From Alkalihalobacillus sp. CinArs1 (lineage in GTDB: Bacteria > Bacillota > Bacilli > Bacillales > Guptibacillaceae): a stretch of 64,000 nucleotides of DNA. The notes beneath the pieces were generated by a model. It was not told the origin of the DNA, ran no database searches, and was given only the letters and a program-made list of their open reading frames with translations. The translations under genes and the position numbers were made by a program. The stretch covers positions 1,240,001 through 1,304,000 of the forward strand of contig NZ_CANDOB010000001.1 in NCBI RefSeq assembly GCF_947387515.1, written 5' to 3'. The number at the start of each line of letters is the position of its first letter. Positions within the stretch are counted from its first letter, which is position 1. Below are positions 25,355-34,200 of this stretch, one piece after another.

Positions 25355-26509
25355 CTAGCCTCTCCTTTCCAAATGCACGATTTCTGGATTTTTCGAATGT
25401 AACCCTCGTACAAGTGCAACGTTCGCTCGAGTGACAAATACTTGCGTTCGAAAAGCATAAACGGCGGTATCTCCAACAGAAACCGGTGTTCCTCGCTCAA
25501 GCCTTCCATAATAATCAATATACTCGGATGGCATAGGCTTTTCTTTTAAAAAAGTACGAAAGATGGTTTCAGGGTTATGTCCTACATATGCGCCCGTCAC
25601 TTTCCCCCGCTCATAAAACCCACCTCCAAGAACATAAACATTGTCATCATCTTGATGGGATACTTCTGAAAGATAAATGATCGCTGGCCTCTCGGGAAGA
25701 GTGCGAACCGCATGAAGGGGAGTTGTCCCCGTCAACGCATGGCCTGGCTCACCATGGGTGATGCCTGCTCGTTTCAGCATCGGGATGGTTTCCGTACTCG
25801 TCGCACTCGGTCCGTTTACTTGTGTGATCGTGAAACCTGCTGACTCTAACTTTTCCTTCGCGTTTAGAAGTGTTTCGAGGTTTTTCGTAAACGTCATCTC
25901 TCCTCGATCATCATCCATCAACAGTAGTGGAAAAGACGTGATGCCGACGACCTCAATTCCAGGAAGGTCTTGCAGAATTAAGATCTCTTCATCAATACGC
26001 TCTAAATGAAACCCACCCCATTGACCTGGATAGATGGTATCACCATCTTGAACAACACGAAGGAGAACGTCCTGCTTCCTCCCTAACCTTACCGCAGCAT
26101 CCGATACCTGCTTGGCTCGTTCTATTGTAAACACGGTCACAACTTCAGGGTTAAACGAAAGGACATCTTTCCACTGATGCTTCCCAGGTTGCACGAGGTG
26201 CCCCACATTCCCAAGTGCAACCCCTGATTTGTGAAGTCTCCTCGCCTCTTCAAATTCAACCGCAACTGCTTTCTCGATTCCATGTTCAGCAATCCATTTC
26301 CCTAACTCACCGATCCGACCGAGCTGCTTACTCATAAAATATAGTGAGAACTCATTCTCTTCAGCTGCACGAGCCATCTGTTCCACGTTCTCCGCTACGG
26401 TATCGAGGTCGATGACATACGTATTGGGAGGAAGCTCTCCAGTTTGATGAAGGTTAACACCAATCTTTATGAGCTCTGGATTCCTTTCCTTCGTAAGTGT
26501 TAGAAACAA
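25355..26509 (-). CDS. yhfX: YhfX-like PLP-dependent alanine racemase-type protein
   Basis: A 384-residue homologue of E. coli YhfX, an alanine-racemase-fold PLP protein. Shared stretches include the N-terminal NPELIKIG, YFMSKQLGR with the expected PLP lysine, GHLVQPGKHQ, QVNGPSATSTETIPMLKRAGITHGEPGHALTG in the core (only parts quoted here) and FRTQVFVTRANVALVRG near the end. It probably racemises or binds an amino acid-like intermediate in the cytosol. Start is TTG 26509, six bases after GGGAGGTG. It follows yhfS by 24 bp. The in vivo reaction of this family is not established. Confidence 0.88.
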   Translation of the reverse strand: MFLTLTKERNPELIKIGVNLHQTGELPPNTYVIDLDTVAENVEQMARAAEENEFSLYFMSKQLGRIGELGKWIAEHGIEKAVAVEFEEARRLHKSGVALGNVGHLVQPGKHQWKDVLSFNPEVVTVFTIERAKQVSDAAVRLGRKQDVLLRVVQDGDTIYPGQWGGFHLERIDEEILILQDLPGIEVVGITSFPLLLMDDDRGEMTFTKNLETLLNAKEKLESAGFTITQVNGPSATSTETIPMLKRAGITHGEPGHALTGTTPLHAVRTLPERPAIIYLSEVSHQDDDNVYVLGGGFYERGKVTGAYVGHNPETIFRTFLKEKPMPSEYIDYYGRLERGTPVSVGDTAVYAFRTQVFVTRANVALVRGLHSKNPEIVHLERRG

Positions 26510-26533
26510 TCACAGCACCTCCCGTTTAATCTA

Positions 26534-27631
26534 CTACAACTCCTCCATCACGTTGTTCAGAATCTCAACAACCGTATGCGCGCCTGCTTTCATCGGATTG
26601 ATCCTCAACCCATAGTCTAAGAGATTCGGATTATTCTCTAGAAAACTACCAGACACGCGATAGATCATCGGTACGAGCTCATATCGTGATTCCGCCCCGA
26701 CCGGATACGTCGCAGCTCCGAACGTTTTACTTCTCTCGATGACGTTTTTTGCAACAGGGTCGATCAACTCGACGATGACATTCTTTGATTGAGAGTTCGT
26801 GATGGTAGCATTCCTCACGCCTGAAACTGCCCCTCGATTTAACAGCTCGCATAAGTGATCGACTTGCTCACTTTGAATAGCAAAAGATACAGGAGCAAAC
26901 GGAATGGCACGGAGCAGCTCCATCGCTTCAGGACCTTGCACCTGGCTTCCTCCTGAATAATTCCGTTGATGGACAATTTCGATCGCATCCTTTTTCCCTA
27001 CGATGACACCCACACCTTCTGGACCTAGCAGCTTAAATCCTGAAAAGGTTGAATAATCTGCCCCAAGCTCAACGCCGATCTTTGGCATTTTTAACGCACA
27101 GTAATTATCATCGACTACAACATCGATCGTTGGATTCACCGATTTGACCGTTCGGATCACCGCTTCTAGTGAATACGTATCGTTCGGTTGCTGCCGAGCG
27201 TGCTGTACGTAAAAGACCTTTGCTTTTGTTGAAGAAGCTATTTCTTTAACAGCATCCAACTTATTGAAATCGACCTGTAGAGCTTGAAGCCCCAACATAC
27301 GAAACGTTTCCTTTGTTGTCATATAAATTGGAGCCGAATGGACGATGATCTCGTCACCCGGACCTAACAGAGCACTCAACAGAGAGCGAATGGCTCCTGT
27401 TCCAGATCCCCTGACGAGTGCACCATGCTCAACGTTAAAAACATCGGCAAAAACGCGTTCTACTTTTGCAGTTGTTTTCGGGCGTTTGTAGGTTGGATGG
27501 AGCCCACGATCGCCGTCCTGAAACATGTCGTTATGTGTAAATTCCTTTGTCATTCGATCGACGATTTTAAATTGATAGCGCTTGGCTTCCTCAATATCCA
27601 TTTGATCTAAAACGGATGCTACATCAATCAT
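26534..27631 (-). CDS. yhfS: YhfS-like PLP-dependent aminotransferase
   Basis: A 365-residue fold-type I PLP enzyme. FSGFKLLGPEGVGV contains the Schiff-base lysine, and VVVDDNYCALKMPK the cofactor-contacting Asp. The N-terminal segment KRYQFKIVDRMTKEF and the ending GLRINPMKAGAHTV match the YhfS branch rather than general aminotransferases. The ATG at 27631 overlaps the php stop codon (ATGA) and follows AAGGTGG; an extension to 27652 is not needed. By family analogy it makes or breaks a carbon-nitrogen or carbon-sulfur bond in an amino acid-like substrate, but the pathway is unknown. Neighbours are php and yhfX as in the enterobacterial operon. Confidence 0.87.
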   Translation of the reverse strand: MIDVASVLDQMDIEEAKRYQFKIVDRMTKEFTHNDMFQDGDRGLHPTYKRPKTTAKVERVFADVFNVEHGALVRGSGTGAIRSLLSALLGPGDEIIVHSAPIYMTTKETFRMLGLQALQVDFNKLDAVKEIASSTKAKVFYVQHARQQPNDTYSLEAVIRTVKSVNPTIDVVVDDNYCALKMPKIGVELGADYSTFSGFKLLGPEGVGVIVGKKDAIEIVHQRNYSGGSQVQGPEAMELLRAIPFAPVSFAIQSEQVDHLCELLNRGAVSGVRNATITNSQSKNVIVELIDPVAKNVIERSKTFGAATYPVGAESRYELVPMIYRVSGSFLENNPNLLDYGLRINPMKAGAHTVVEILNNVMEEL

Positions 27632-28548
27632 GAGCAAACCACCTTCTGACAAAAAGCACGTGCGGGATTCTCAATAAGAAGCATGTTCATGTCACGTTCA
27701 GAAAAACCATGCTCTTTTAAAAGTGGAACAAATGAATTGAGCACGTAATCGTAGCCGATTCCTCCGTACTTATGCCAGTGAGATTTTCTAGTTAAGTCAG
27801 CAGATAGAAGGATACGAGATCCAAATCCTCGCTCGAACAAATATTGAAGCGATTGAAGACGCTCCGTATCGGGACGATAATTGTTTTTTCCAATCGTATC
27901 GAACGCGACATACGCTCCTGCCTCTAAAACGGCAAGAATGCGAGCATCATCTGTATTCAGGTCCTGGTGTCCGATGATGAGCTGCTCCATATCGAGTCCA
28001 AGTTTTAAGAAGAGCTCAACCTGCTCGACACCCATCGTACCGAGGGTTGTATGGGTCGTGACTGGCAATCCACTTTCGATCGCCGCAACGCCAGCACCCA
28101 TCAGCAGCTCCCTTTCAATCGGCTTAATTTCATTGTGACTGCTGCCGATCTCACCAATAACGCCAGGGTACACCTCTGTTCCATCGATGCCATAACGAAT
28201 TTCATGAAGCATATGCGAAGCAAAATCATCACGGTTCCAAGACGACGACCGGGTCGGAAGAAATGGGTCTTTATAAAAACCAGTACTCGCGATAATGTGG
28301 ACACCCGTCGCTTCACTAAGTTTCTTTAAAAGTGATGCATTTCTACCCATCCCCTCATTTGTGACTTCAACCATCGCTTGTCCCCCAGCGAGTTTGAAAC
28401 GACGAAGTTCTTCTTCCATGCCTCCAACGTCGTCAAGGATGGTGTCGGGATCGTTTTTTATTCGTGAGAGATCGATACAAAGATGTTCATGAGCCGCGCA
28501 TACACCTAATTCTGACGAAGAAATCTTACCGGTTACAGTTTGAATCAT
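27628..28548 (-). CDS. php: Phosphotriesterase-homology protein Php
   Basis: A 306-residue amidohydrolase-superfamily protein of the PTE/Php branch. AHEHLCIDL gives the HxH zinc ligands. IGEIGSS has the Glu that replaces the carbamylated lysine in this branch. TTHTTLG, IGHQDLN and SADLTRKS provide the remaining His and Asp ligands, and VAFDTIGKNNY is a Php marker. Paraoxonase activity is not expected; lactonase or related hydrolysis is more likely. I use ATG 28548, seven bases after AAGGTGG; the frame to 28587 overlaps yhfT and lacks a ribosome site. It overlaps yhfS by four bases. Confidence 0.88.
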   Translation of the reverse strand: MIQTVTGKISSSELGVCAAHEHLCIDLSRIKNDPDTILDDVGGMEEELRRFKLAGGQAMVEVTNEGMGRNASLLKKLSEATGVHIIASTGFYKDPFLPTRSSSWNRDDFASHMLHEIRYGIDGTEVYPGVIGEIGSSHNEIKPIERELLMGAGVAAIESGLPVTTHTTLGTMGVEQVELFLKLGLDMEQLIIGHQDLNTDDARILAVLEAGAYVAFDTIGKNNYRPDTERLQSLQYLFERGFGSRILLSADLTRKSHWHKYGGIGYDYVLNSFVPLLKEHGFSERDMNMLLIENPARAFCQKVVCS

Positions 28549-28567
28549 CGTGAATCCACCTTCCTTT

Positions 28568-29860
28568 TTACAGCTGCATGATACCAAGTAACACGAGAAT
28601 ATTTGCTAGAATTCCTACAGCGATCGCTCCGATTGGGCCAACTGCCATCCTCACTATCGGACGACCTGCAATTTCATTCAATAAGTAAAAACCAGCGATA
28701 ATGAAGAAACCGAGGCCAGGTGTAATCGCATTCGCCGCATTCGCTCCACCGATCAAGAGTGCCACTTCTAATAGACGCGTCATCGCCGTACGAATGTTTT
28801 CACCCGACTGGCGAACACCTGGATACTTATCGAGAAAACGCGCTACTTTGCTAAGTAGCATGACTTCTAGAAAGATCGTAATGGCTCCAGCTACTAAAGC
28901 GACCCACACATTTGGAACGAGTAAGCCTACGACAAAAACAATGGTAAATCCGACGGGACCATACACGCCCGTTGCGATCGCGGTACTCGCGACCAGAGGA
29001 ATAAAACCAAGCGCACGAGCTCCTGCTGCGATCGCACCGTCCGTTACTTTTCCTTCAGCGATTAAATTAAGTGAAATCGGATCACCCGCCATGATCAATA
29101 GATTCGTAGCTGCAGCGATCAGCCCACCCATGATCATAAAATACACAACGTGTTTCTTAATACGGTTCACACGTTCACTAAAAACGGAAGCAAGATCGAT
29201 CCCACTTCCTTCTGAATCTGACTTCTGACGCACAGCATAGGTGATCAAGAAGATCATACCTGCGATCAGCGCCATTCCTTCCTGGTTCAACGTGACGGCT
29301 GTGCCGCCAAACGCCAAGACACCGCTTTCATTTAACCAAACGGCTAGCTGTCTCACGATTGCCGAAACGATAAACGTGAGTACACCTTTTTTTACACTAA
29401 ACTGTAAGGCAACAGCGAGGGCTGGGAATGCCATGAACGTTACGACTACGGGTGATCCTACCTGCCCCATCGCATCGAGAAAGTTCAGAGGCAGTTTTTC
29501 AAAGAGTGCTACAAATCCTTCTAACCCTACTAATAACCCTGCACCATAGGCACCACCAATAACTGCAGCCACTGGTGTTCCCCACTTGTTTCTTGGTGTC
29601 ATCAACCCAATGATGTCTGTTCCGAGGAGAATACTATGTATCAAAATAATGCTTGCTGTGATCGTAAATGGAATACCAAATCCGATAACGAGTCCAAAAC
29701 TCATCGCAAATGCCGTGACACCGAGCTCTTTACGCCCCATACGACCTTCCGTGTTTTCTGGTACGATCGGCCGCAGGCCATCATTGAAAACAGCCAGGTT
29801 CAAATTCGCCAAAACCGCCGCCATCGCACCGATCAGTATAATGAGCACCATTTCCATCAT
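28568..29860 (-). CDS. yhfT: YhfT-like membrane transporter
   Basis: A 430-residue membrane protein with about eleven segments, homologous to E. coli YhfT. Shared motifs include AVFNDGLRPIVPE near residue 23, GSPVVVTFMAFPALAVALQF, RALGFIPLVASTAIATGVYG and the C-terminal NEIAGRPIVRMAVGPIGA. It is likely the permease that brings the yhf substrate through the membrane; no substrate is known. AAAGGAG stands six bases before the ATG. It lies between yhfU and php in a tightly packed operon, 17 bp after yhfU. Confidence 0.87.
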   Translation of the reverse strand: MMEMVLIILIGAMAAVLANLNLAVFNDGLRPIVPENTEGRMGRKELGVTAFAMSFGLVIGFGIPFTITASIILIHSILLGTDIIGLMTPRNKWGTPVAAVIGGAYGAGLLVGLEGFVALFEKLPLNFLDAMGQVGSPVVVTFMAFPALAVALQFSVKKGVLTFIVSAIVRQLAVWLNESGVLAFGGTAVTLNQEGMALIAGMIFLITYAVRQKSDSEGSGIDLASVFSERVNRIKKHVVYFMIMGGLIAAATNLLIMAGDPISLNLIAEGKVTDGAIAAGARALGFIPLVASTAIATGVYGPVGFTIVFVVGLLVPNVWVALVAGAITIFLEVMLLSKVARFLDKYPGVRQSGENIRTAMTRLLEVALLIGGANAANAITPGLGFFIIAGFYLLNEIAGRPIVRMAVGPIGAIAVGILANILVLLGIMQL

Positions 29861-29877
29861 GCGATTCTCCTTTCAGA

Positions 29878-30237
29878 TTATCGTGCTTTAATCGCCTTCA
29901 TAATCATAGGTACGGCCGTTTCGATGTGATCTGATGTAAAACCGAAAGCTTTCTTCCCTGCTTTTACAGCTTCATTGATCTTCTCCTCATTTGGCTTACG
30001 TCCCGGCATAGATACTGTCTCGCACTGTGGCTTCCCTACGATCGCGATCGCCATGGCTAACGCGCCGCCACCACCCGTATGACATGCTCCAACGTAATAA
30101 TCTGCTTGCCCTGTCTTTACAGCCATCGCAGCTTCAACATCCGATTTGATCGATGTCTCGACTCCTTCTGGTCCATACTCTTTTACGAGTGCTTCTACCT
30201 CTTTTTTATCAACTTGACCACCGATTACAATTTTCAT
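29878..30237 (-). CDS. yhfU: YhfU-like protein (DUF2620)
   Basis: A 119-residue small cytosolic protein homologous to E. coli YhfU (DUF2620). It starts MKIVIGGQVDKKEVEAL and contains GQADYYVGACHTGGGGALAMAIAI, quoted here only to position 90 or so, a glycine-rich loop with Cys-His that looks like a ligand site. The ATG at 30237 overlaps the preceding stop (ATGA), with AAGGAGG ten bases upstream. Its function is unknown. Constant linkage with YhfT suggests a subunit or a regulator of the transporter. Confidence 0.85.
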   Translation of the reverse strand: MKIVIGGQVDKKEVEALVKEYGPEGVETSIKSDVEAAMAVKTGQADYYVGACHTGGGGALAMAIAIVGKPQCETVSMPGRKPNEEKINEAVKAGKKAFGFTSDHIETAVPMIMKAIKAR

Positions 30238-30608
30238 TGCGATTGATCCTCCTTCAATTCTTGAAAAATAGATACATAGTGAATCTTTAAAAATGCGATT
30301 TCTGCTGGAGGAAGCTTTTCCCCCCAAACTGTTTCCACCCACTTGATTTCATCTAAAGCCGACTGCACGTGCTCATTTTTGTCCACCTCTGAAACTAATA
30401 CCTCAGGCGGTTGATCGATCTTTTCTCCTCTAGACATTCGGGTGAGCGCTGTGGCAAGATGCGTCACAAGCATTTCAAGCTTGTTCTGAGGAAGATCAGT
30501 AGACTTACTTATTAACCGTTGTACAGCTTTTTCCGCTATCAGAGCCGCTTCAGGGCTTATCACTTTTCCCTCTTCTAGAATGTTGAGTCGCTCATTAATC
30601 GTCGTCAA
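30234..30608 (-). CDS. yhfY: YhfY-like PRD-domain protein
   Basis: A 124-residue protein resembling one PTS-regulation domain: ERLNILEEGKVISPEAALIAEKAV, then LVTHLATALTRMSRGEKI with the conserved His in a PRD-like helix, and ending FLKIHYVSIFQELKE. E. coli YhfY has the same size and position next to yhfZ. The start is taken as TTG 30608, nine bases after GGAGG; there is no in-frame ATG before the upstream gene. A PRD without output domain may modulate YhfZ in response to PTS phosphorylation. It overlaps yhfU by four bases. Confidence 0.8.
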   Translation of the reverse strand: MTTINERLNILEEGKVISPEAALIAEKAVQRLISKSTDLPQNKLEMLVTHLATALTRMSRGEKIDQPPEVLVSEVDKNEHVQSALDEIKWVETVWGEKLPPAEIAFLKIHYVSIFQELKEDQSQ

Positions 30609-30622
30609 TGCATATAACCTCC

Positions 30623-30644
30623 AATATACAAGATTTAGTATATT
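30623..30644. promoter_or_regulatory. Putative YhfZ operator, site 1
   Basis: AATATAC, eight bases, GTATATT: an inverted repeat between yhfZ and yhfY. Over 22 bases it matches the site at 31618 at all but four positions. It lies directly upstream of the yhfY ribosome site and could be an internal control point. Confidence 0.6.
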
Positions 30645-30672
30645 CGTTCCGTGATTAAGTGACGTTCTACTC

Positions 30673-31614
30673 TTAATACCTTGGATAACGTTTTCTATCT
30701 TCAACCTGCTGTTGAATGCGAATAACATTACTCAATGAAAGCTCACTTAAAAACTCATGAAGTTCGCTTCGATCTCGGTGTAGGAGCAAGCAAGCCTCGT
30801 TTACTTTTCTACTGATCTCAACAGCTTTTTGTGAGCGAAAAGCTCCTTTTCCAAAGCCTTCAGAGAGTGCAGTTTCATCTTTATTCCATACAGCAGCATC
30901 GATCTCGTGGTTTTTGAGCATCTCCATCAACTGCATATAATTCACTTCGACGAGCTCAACATCTAACCCTTCGACTTCATATTGCGTCATCATATGCTGG
31001 TCCGCTGAAGAGTAGTCGATCCCAACTCTCATCCCAGGTTTGATTTCAGTAACCTTGCGATCTGCAAATAGAATTTCATGACCAGAAACATAGGAATAAT
31101 TCCCGAAGGATTTCACGATTTCAACAGCGTTTGTTTCTTCAATCGCAAACTCCGCTGCAAGGCGTGACACGATTACAAAATCATACCTGCCTTCCTTCAG
31201 TGCGTCGATTCTATTCGATGACCCTCTCATGAATGCCAAATTAAAAGGGATTTTCATATCCTCAAACACTTGCACGAGCCCTGTTGCTAACCCTTCATAT
31301 TTTCGTGAATATGGTAGCGGCATCGCACCCATAACAGCGCCAAGACCCGCAACTTCCCAAAGCAATTTCTTGTTCGTCTTAACCAGAAATGTCCCGAGGT
31401 GCCCTCTTGCTTCTAGTTCGATCGCCCCTATCTCTTGTAGTAATCGAAATGCTCCTTGAATCGTCCCCCTTCCAAGAGATGTTTCTGTAACGAAATCACT
31501 GACCCGAGGAATTCTGCTTCCTGGCTCGATGGATAACAATCTTCCAGCAATTCTCCTCGCTGCCAGACCATTCTTGTTGTATAATTTCTCCCACTTGCCG
31601 TCCAACGTCTCCAC
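30673..31614 (-). CDS. yhfZ: YhfZ-like transcriptional regulator
   Basis: A 313-residue regulator: a GntR-like winged helix (about residues 15-75, VSDFVTETSLGRGTIQGAFRL), then a periplasmic-binding-protein-like ligand domain, starting near the motif GAMPLPYSRKYEGLATGL that is also found in E. coli YhfZ. SRLAAEFAI and DYSSADQHMMTQYEV are further shared stretches. The GTG at 31614 or the TTG nine bases later could be the start; AGGTGG is close to both. It is the first gene of the yhf operon and sits between two near-identical palindromic sites, so it is the likely repressor or activator of the operon. Confidence 0.85.
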   Translation of the reverse strand: METLDGKWEKLYNKNGLAARRIAGRLLSIEPGSRIPRVSDFVTETSLGRGTIQGAFRLLQEIGAIELEARGHLGTFLVKTNKKLLWEVAGLGAVMGAMPLPYSRKYEGLATGLVQVFEDMKIPFNLAFMRGSSNRIDALKEGRYDFVIVSRLAAEFAIEETNAVEIVKSFGNYSYVSGHEILFADRKVTEIKPGMRVGIDYSSADQHMMTQYEVEGLDVELVEVNYMQLMEMLKNHEIDAAVWNKDETALSEGFGKGAFRSQKAVEISRKVNEACLLLHRDRSELHEFLSELSLSNVIRIQQQVEDRKRYPRY

Positions 31615-31617
31615 CTC

Positions 31618-31639
31618 AATATACAGTATTTTGTATTTT
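31618..31639. promoter_or_regulatory. Putative YhfZ operator, site 2
   Basis: AATATACAGTATTTTGTAT followed by TTT, matching the site at 30623 over 22 bases with four differences. It lies directly upstream of the yhfZ ribosome site, which fits autoregulation. Confidence 0.6.
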
Positions 31640-31876
31640 ATAACGTCAGTGTAACGTAACGCGACTTTTATTTCAATGAATTTTCTGATTATTTAAGCGC
31701 TGTGGCTAGAATAGGGACTTCCCACCCATAGTAAACAATTCAAAATATTAGTGACTGACCCTCTAATATGATAAAATTTAGTCAAATCACGAAGTACGGT
31801 ATACGGTCTTCATTAAGTGAAACACTTAATAAGATCAGCGCATACGTTTGATGTGAATGATAGAAGGGGCAACAAA

Positions 31877-33349
31877 ATGCAAACAGATATGGTCATATTA
31901 TTTAGTGCGTTATTTTTAATAGGTGGCGTGATGATGGCGAAGTTCTCATCACGAGTAGGTGTGCCAGCTCTTGTTCTTTTCATAATCGTCGGAATGCTCT
32001 TTGGAAGTGACGGGTTTGGGTTCATCTATTTCGATAACGCTTCATTAACGCAATCATTGGGAATCCTCGCACTTGTCCTCATTTTGTTCGATGGTGGTCT
32101 TCAGACTGAATGGCGTAGAACAAAAGCAGTCCTCCCTATTTCGTTATCGCTCGCAACGATAGGCGTTCTGATCACAGCAGGTCTCTTCGGGGTGGCAGCA
32201 AAGCTGCTTCTCGATGTCACGTGGAACGAAGCGCTTCTTTTAGGTGCAATCGTTGGTTCTACAGATGCGGCTGCTGTGTTCTCTGTATTGAAAGGAAAAA
32301 ATATTAAGACTAAACTTCAATCAACACTCGAGGCGGAGTCTGGATCGAATGATCCGATGGCAATGTTCTTAACACTTTCTCTTCTTCAAGTGGCGATTGG
32401 AGAAAAAACGATCGGAGCTTCAGTCGTTCTTTCCTTCTTCTGGCAGATGGGTGTTGGACTCATATTAGGAGTTCTCCTAGGATACGCAGCATCCTGGGCC
32501 ATGAAGAATATCGACCTTGGTTCGAACGGTTTATACCCTGTGTTCTCCATCGCCATCGCTCTGTTTACATACAGCGTGACAGACCTCATCAATGCAAGCG
32601 GGCTTTTAGCTGTTTACGCAGCTGCACTGGTACTCGGGAATACGAAGAGTCTTCCATATGGTCAGTCGATCTTCCGTTTCCATGATGGCATCGCTTGGTT
32701 GATGCAGATCCTCATGTTTATCATGCTTGGTCTCCTCGTCTTTCCTGCTGAGTTATTCTCTACATGGATCGTATTAAAAGGACTAGCATTATCAGCTATA
32801 CTCATTTTCATCGCACGGCCAGTTGCCGTTTTTATATCAAGTATTCCTTTTAAATTCAATTTAAAAGAAAAAGTGTTTCTCTCGTGGGCTGGCTTAAGAG
32901 GAGCTGTTCCGATCGTACTCGCAACGTTCCCATTGTTGGCTGGTCTCGAAAACAGTCAGCTGTTCTTTAACCTCATTTTTTCAATCGTATTGACGTCAGC
33001 CTTGTTTCAGGGAACTACCATTCCTTTTATCGCAAAGCGTCTTGGTCTTACAGGACCAGAAGTTCATGTTCCATCTCATTCACTTGAGCTTGTTTCATCG
33101 ACCACGGTAAACGCAGAGATGATTCCTTACACCATCACATCGTCTTCAAATCTCGTTGGACGAGAGCTATCAAACATTTCTTTTCCAGAAAAGGTTCTGG
33201 TGAGTGCGATCATTCGAGCAGATGAACTGATTGCGCCTTCTGGTGAAACGAAGGTGCAAGTAAACGATGTTCTTTACATCCTTGTTGAAAATCAAAAGCG
33301 ATCAGAACTTGAAAAAGTTCTCGGTATTCGTAAAACGATAGGCGGATAA
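31877..33349 (+). CDS. CPA1 cation/proton antiporter with C-terminal TrkA-C domain (NhaP/CvrA type)
   Basis: A 490-residue antiporter with 12-13 membrane segments. GSTDAAAVFSVLKG and EAESGSNDPMAMFLTL carry the Asp residues of the CPA1 transport site. The C-terminal ~80 residues (TITSSSNLVGRELSNISFPEK onward, only partly quoted) form a TrkA-C/RCK-C ligand-binding domain typical of K+/H+ antiporters. The start is ATG 31877, seven bases after AGAAGGGG; an extension to 31817 is not supported. It exchanges K+ or Na+ for protons and would help pH and osmotic balance. It is divergent from the yhf operon and ends at a strong terminator. Confidence 0.88.
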   Translation: MQTDMVILFSALFLIGGVMMAKFSSRVGVPALVLFIIVGMLFGSDGFGFIYFDNASLTQSLGILALVLILFDGGLQTEWRRTKAVLPISLSLATIGVLITAGLFGVAAKLLLDVTWNEALLLGAIVGSTDAAAVFSVLKGKNIKTKLQSTLEAESGSNDPMAMFLTLSLLQVAIGEKTIGASVVLSFFWQMGVGLILGVLLGYAASWAMKNIDLGSNGLYPVFSIAIALFTYSVTDLINASGLLAVYAAALVLGNTKSLPYGQSIFRFHDGIAWLMQILMFIMLGLLVFPAELFSTWIVLKGLALSAILIFIARPVAVFISSIPFKFNLKEKVFLSWAGLRGAVPIVLATFPLLAGLENSQLFFNLIFSIVLTSALFQGTTIPFIAKRLGLTGPEVHVPSHSLELVSSTTVNAEMIPYTITSSSNLVGRELSNISFPEKVLVSAIIRADELIAPSGETKVQVNDVLYILVENQKRSELEKVLGIRKTIGG

Positions 33350-33352
33350 ATT

Positions 33353-33390
33353 AAAGGGATCAGGTTGGACTACACCAACCTGATCCCTTT
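33353..33390. terminator. Bidirectional terminator
   Basis: A perfect 16-bp stem AAAGGGATCAGGTTGG (33353-33368) and its complement (33375-33390) with a six-base loop. It lies between the convergent antiporter and PHP phosphatase genes. Confidence 0.88.
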
Positions 33391-33393
33391 CTC

Positions 33394-34200
33394 TTATAGT
33401 TCGACGAGCTGCTTCTTACGCTCCTTAAAAATCGTCCAGTTCTTAAATCCAATCTCTTTCAGTGTTGCTCGAACTTCTTCAAATTCTTCTCCAACACGAT
33501 CAGGCCAGTGCGCATCTGAACCAAACGTAACGCCTACCCCGTAGTGATGTGCCATCTCTAACATATCGTTAGCTGGATACCAGCCCCCACAGTCTTTATG
33601 CTTACCAGAAGTATTCACTTCGATCGTTGCATCTACTTCGCCAAGTCGCTTCAACGCTTTTTCCACTTCAGGAGTATGAACGTTTGTGAAGTCTGGATAA
33701 AAGCCCTTCATCGCATCGATATGTCCAAGAATATCGAACACACCACTTTCTGCAGATTCAACGATCAGTTGATAGTAATGCTCCTTTTCTTTTCTAACGT
33801 CCTCTTCCGTAACGTTTTCCCAACGCTTTTTATCAAAAATATTGACCTCGTTACTGTAGTGAACAGATCCGATGATGTAATCAAACGGGTATTGATCATA
33901 AATGCTCTTATATAACGAATAATGCTCTCGGAAGAAATCTGATTCCACACCTAACAACACGTCTATTTTACCGCTGTACTTTTCTTTTAGATTCAACACT
34001 TCTTCAACGTAAGAAGAAAATTCACTTTTCGCCATCGCAATACGCGGCTTCGCTCGATCTTCCTCACTCGCAAAAAAAGGTGAATGATCAGAGATACCGA
34101 TCATCTGCAGATCATTTTTTATCGCAGCTTGTATGTAATCCTCAATCGTTGCCTCTGCATGACCGCAGCGTTCATGGTGCGTATGAAAATCGAATTTCAT
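33394..34200 (-). CDS. hisJ: PHP-family phosphatase, histidinol-phosphatase-like
   Basis: A 268-residue PHP-domain phosphoesterase. The N-terminal FDFHTHHERCGHA holds the first metal-binding histidines, ISDHSPF the next Asp-His pair, GSVHY and GHIDAMKG further ligands, and FGSDAHWPDRVG the C-terminal Asp-His. This layout matches HisJ-type histidinol phosphatases; other PHP phosphatases are possible because no histidine biosynthesis gene is nearby. The start is ATG 34200, behind AAAGGGGAAATC; the extension to 34239 is without a ribosome site. It is a single gene. Confidence 0.85.
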   Translation of the reverse strand: MKFDFHTHHERCGHAEATIEDYIQAAIKNDLQMIGISDHSPFFASEEDRAKPRIAMAKSEFSSYVEEVLNLKEKYSGKIDVLLGVESDFFREHYSLYKSIYDQYPFDYIIGSVHYSNEVNIFDKKRWENVTEEDVRKEKEHYYQLIVESAESGVFDILGHIDAMKGFYPDFTNVHTPEVEKALKRLGEVDATIEVNTSGKHKDCGGWYPANDMLEMAHHYGVGVTFGSDAHWPDRVGEEFEEVRATLKEIGFKNWTIFKERKKQLVEL

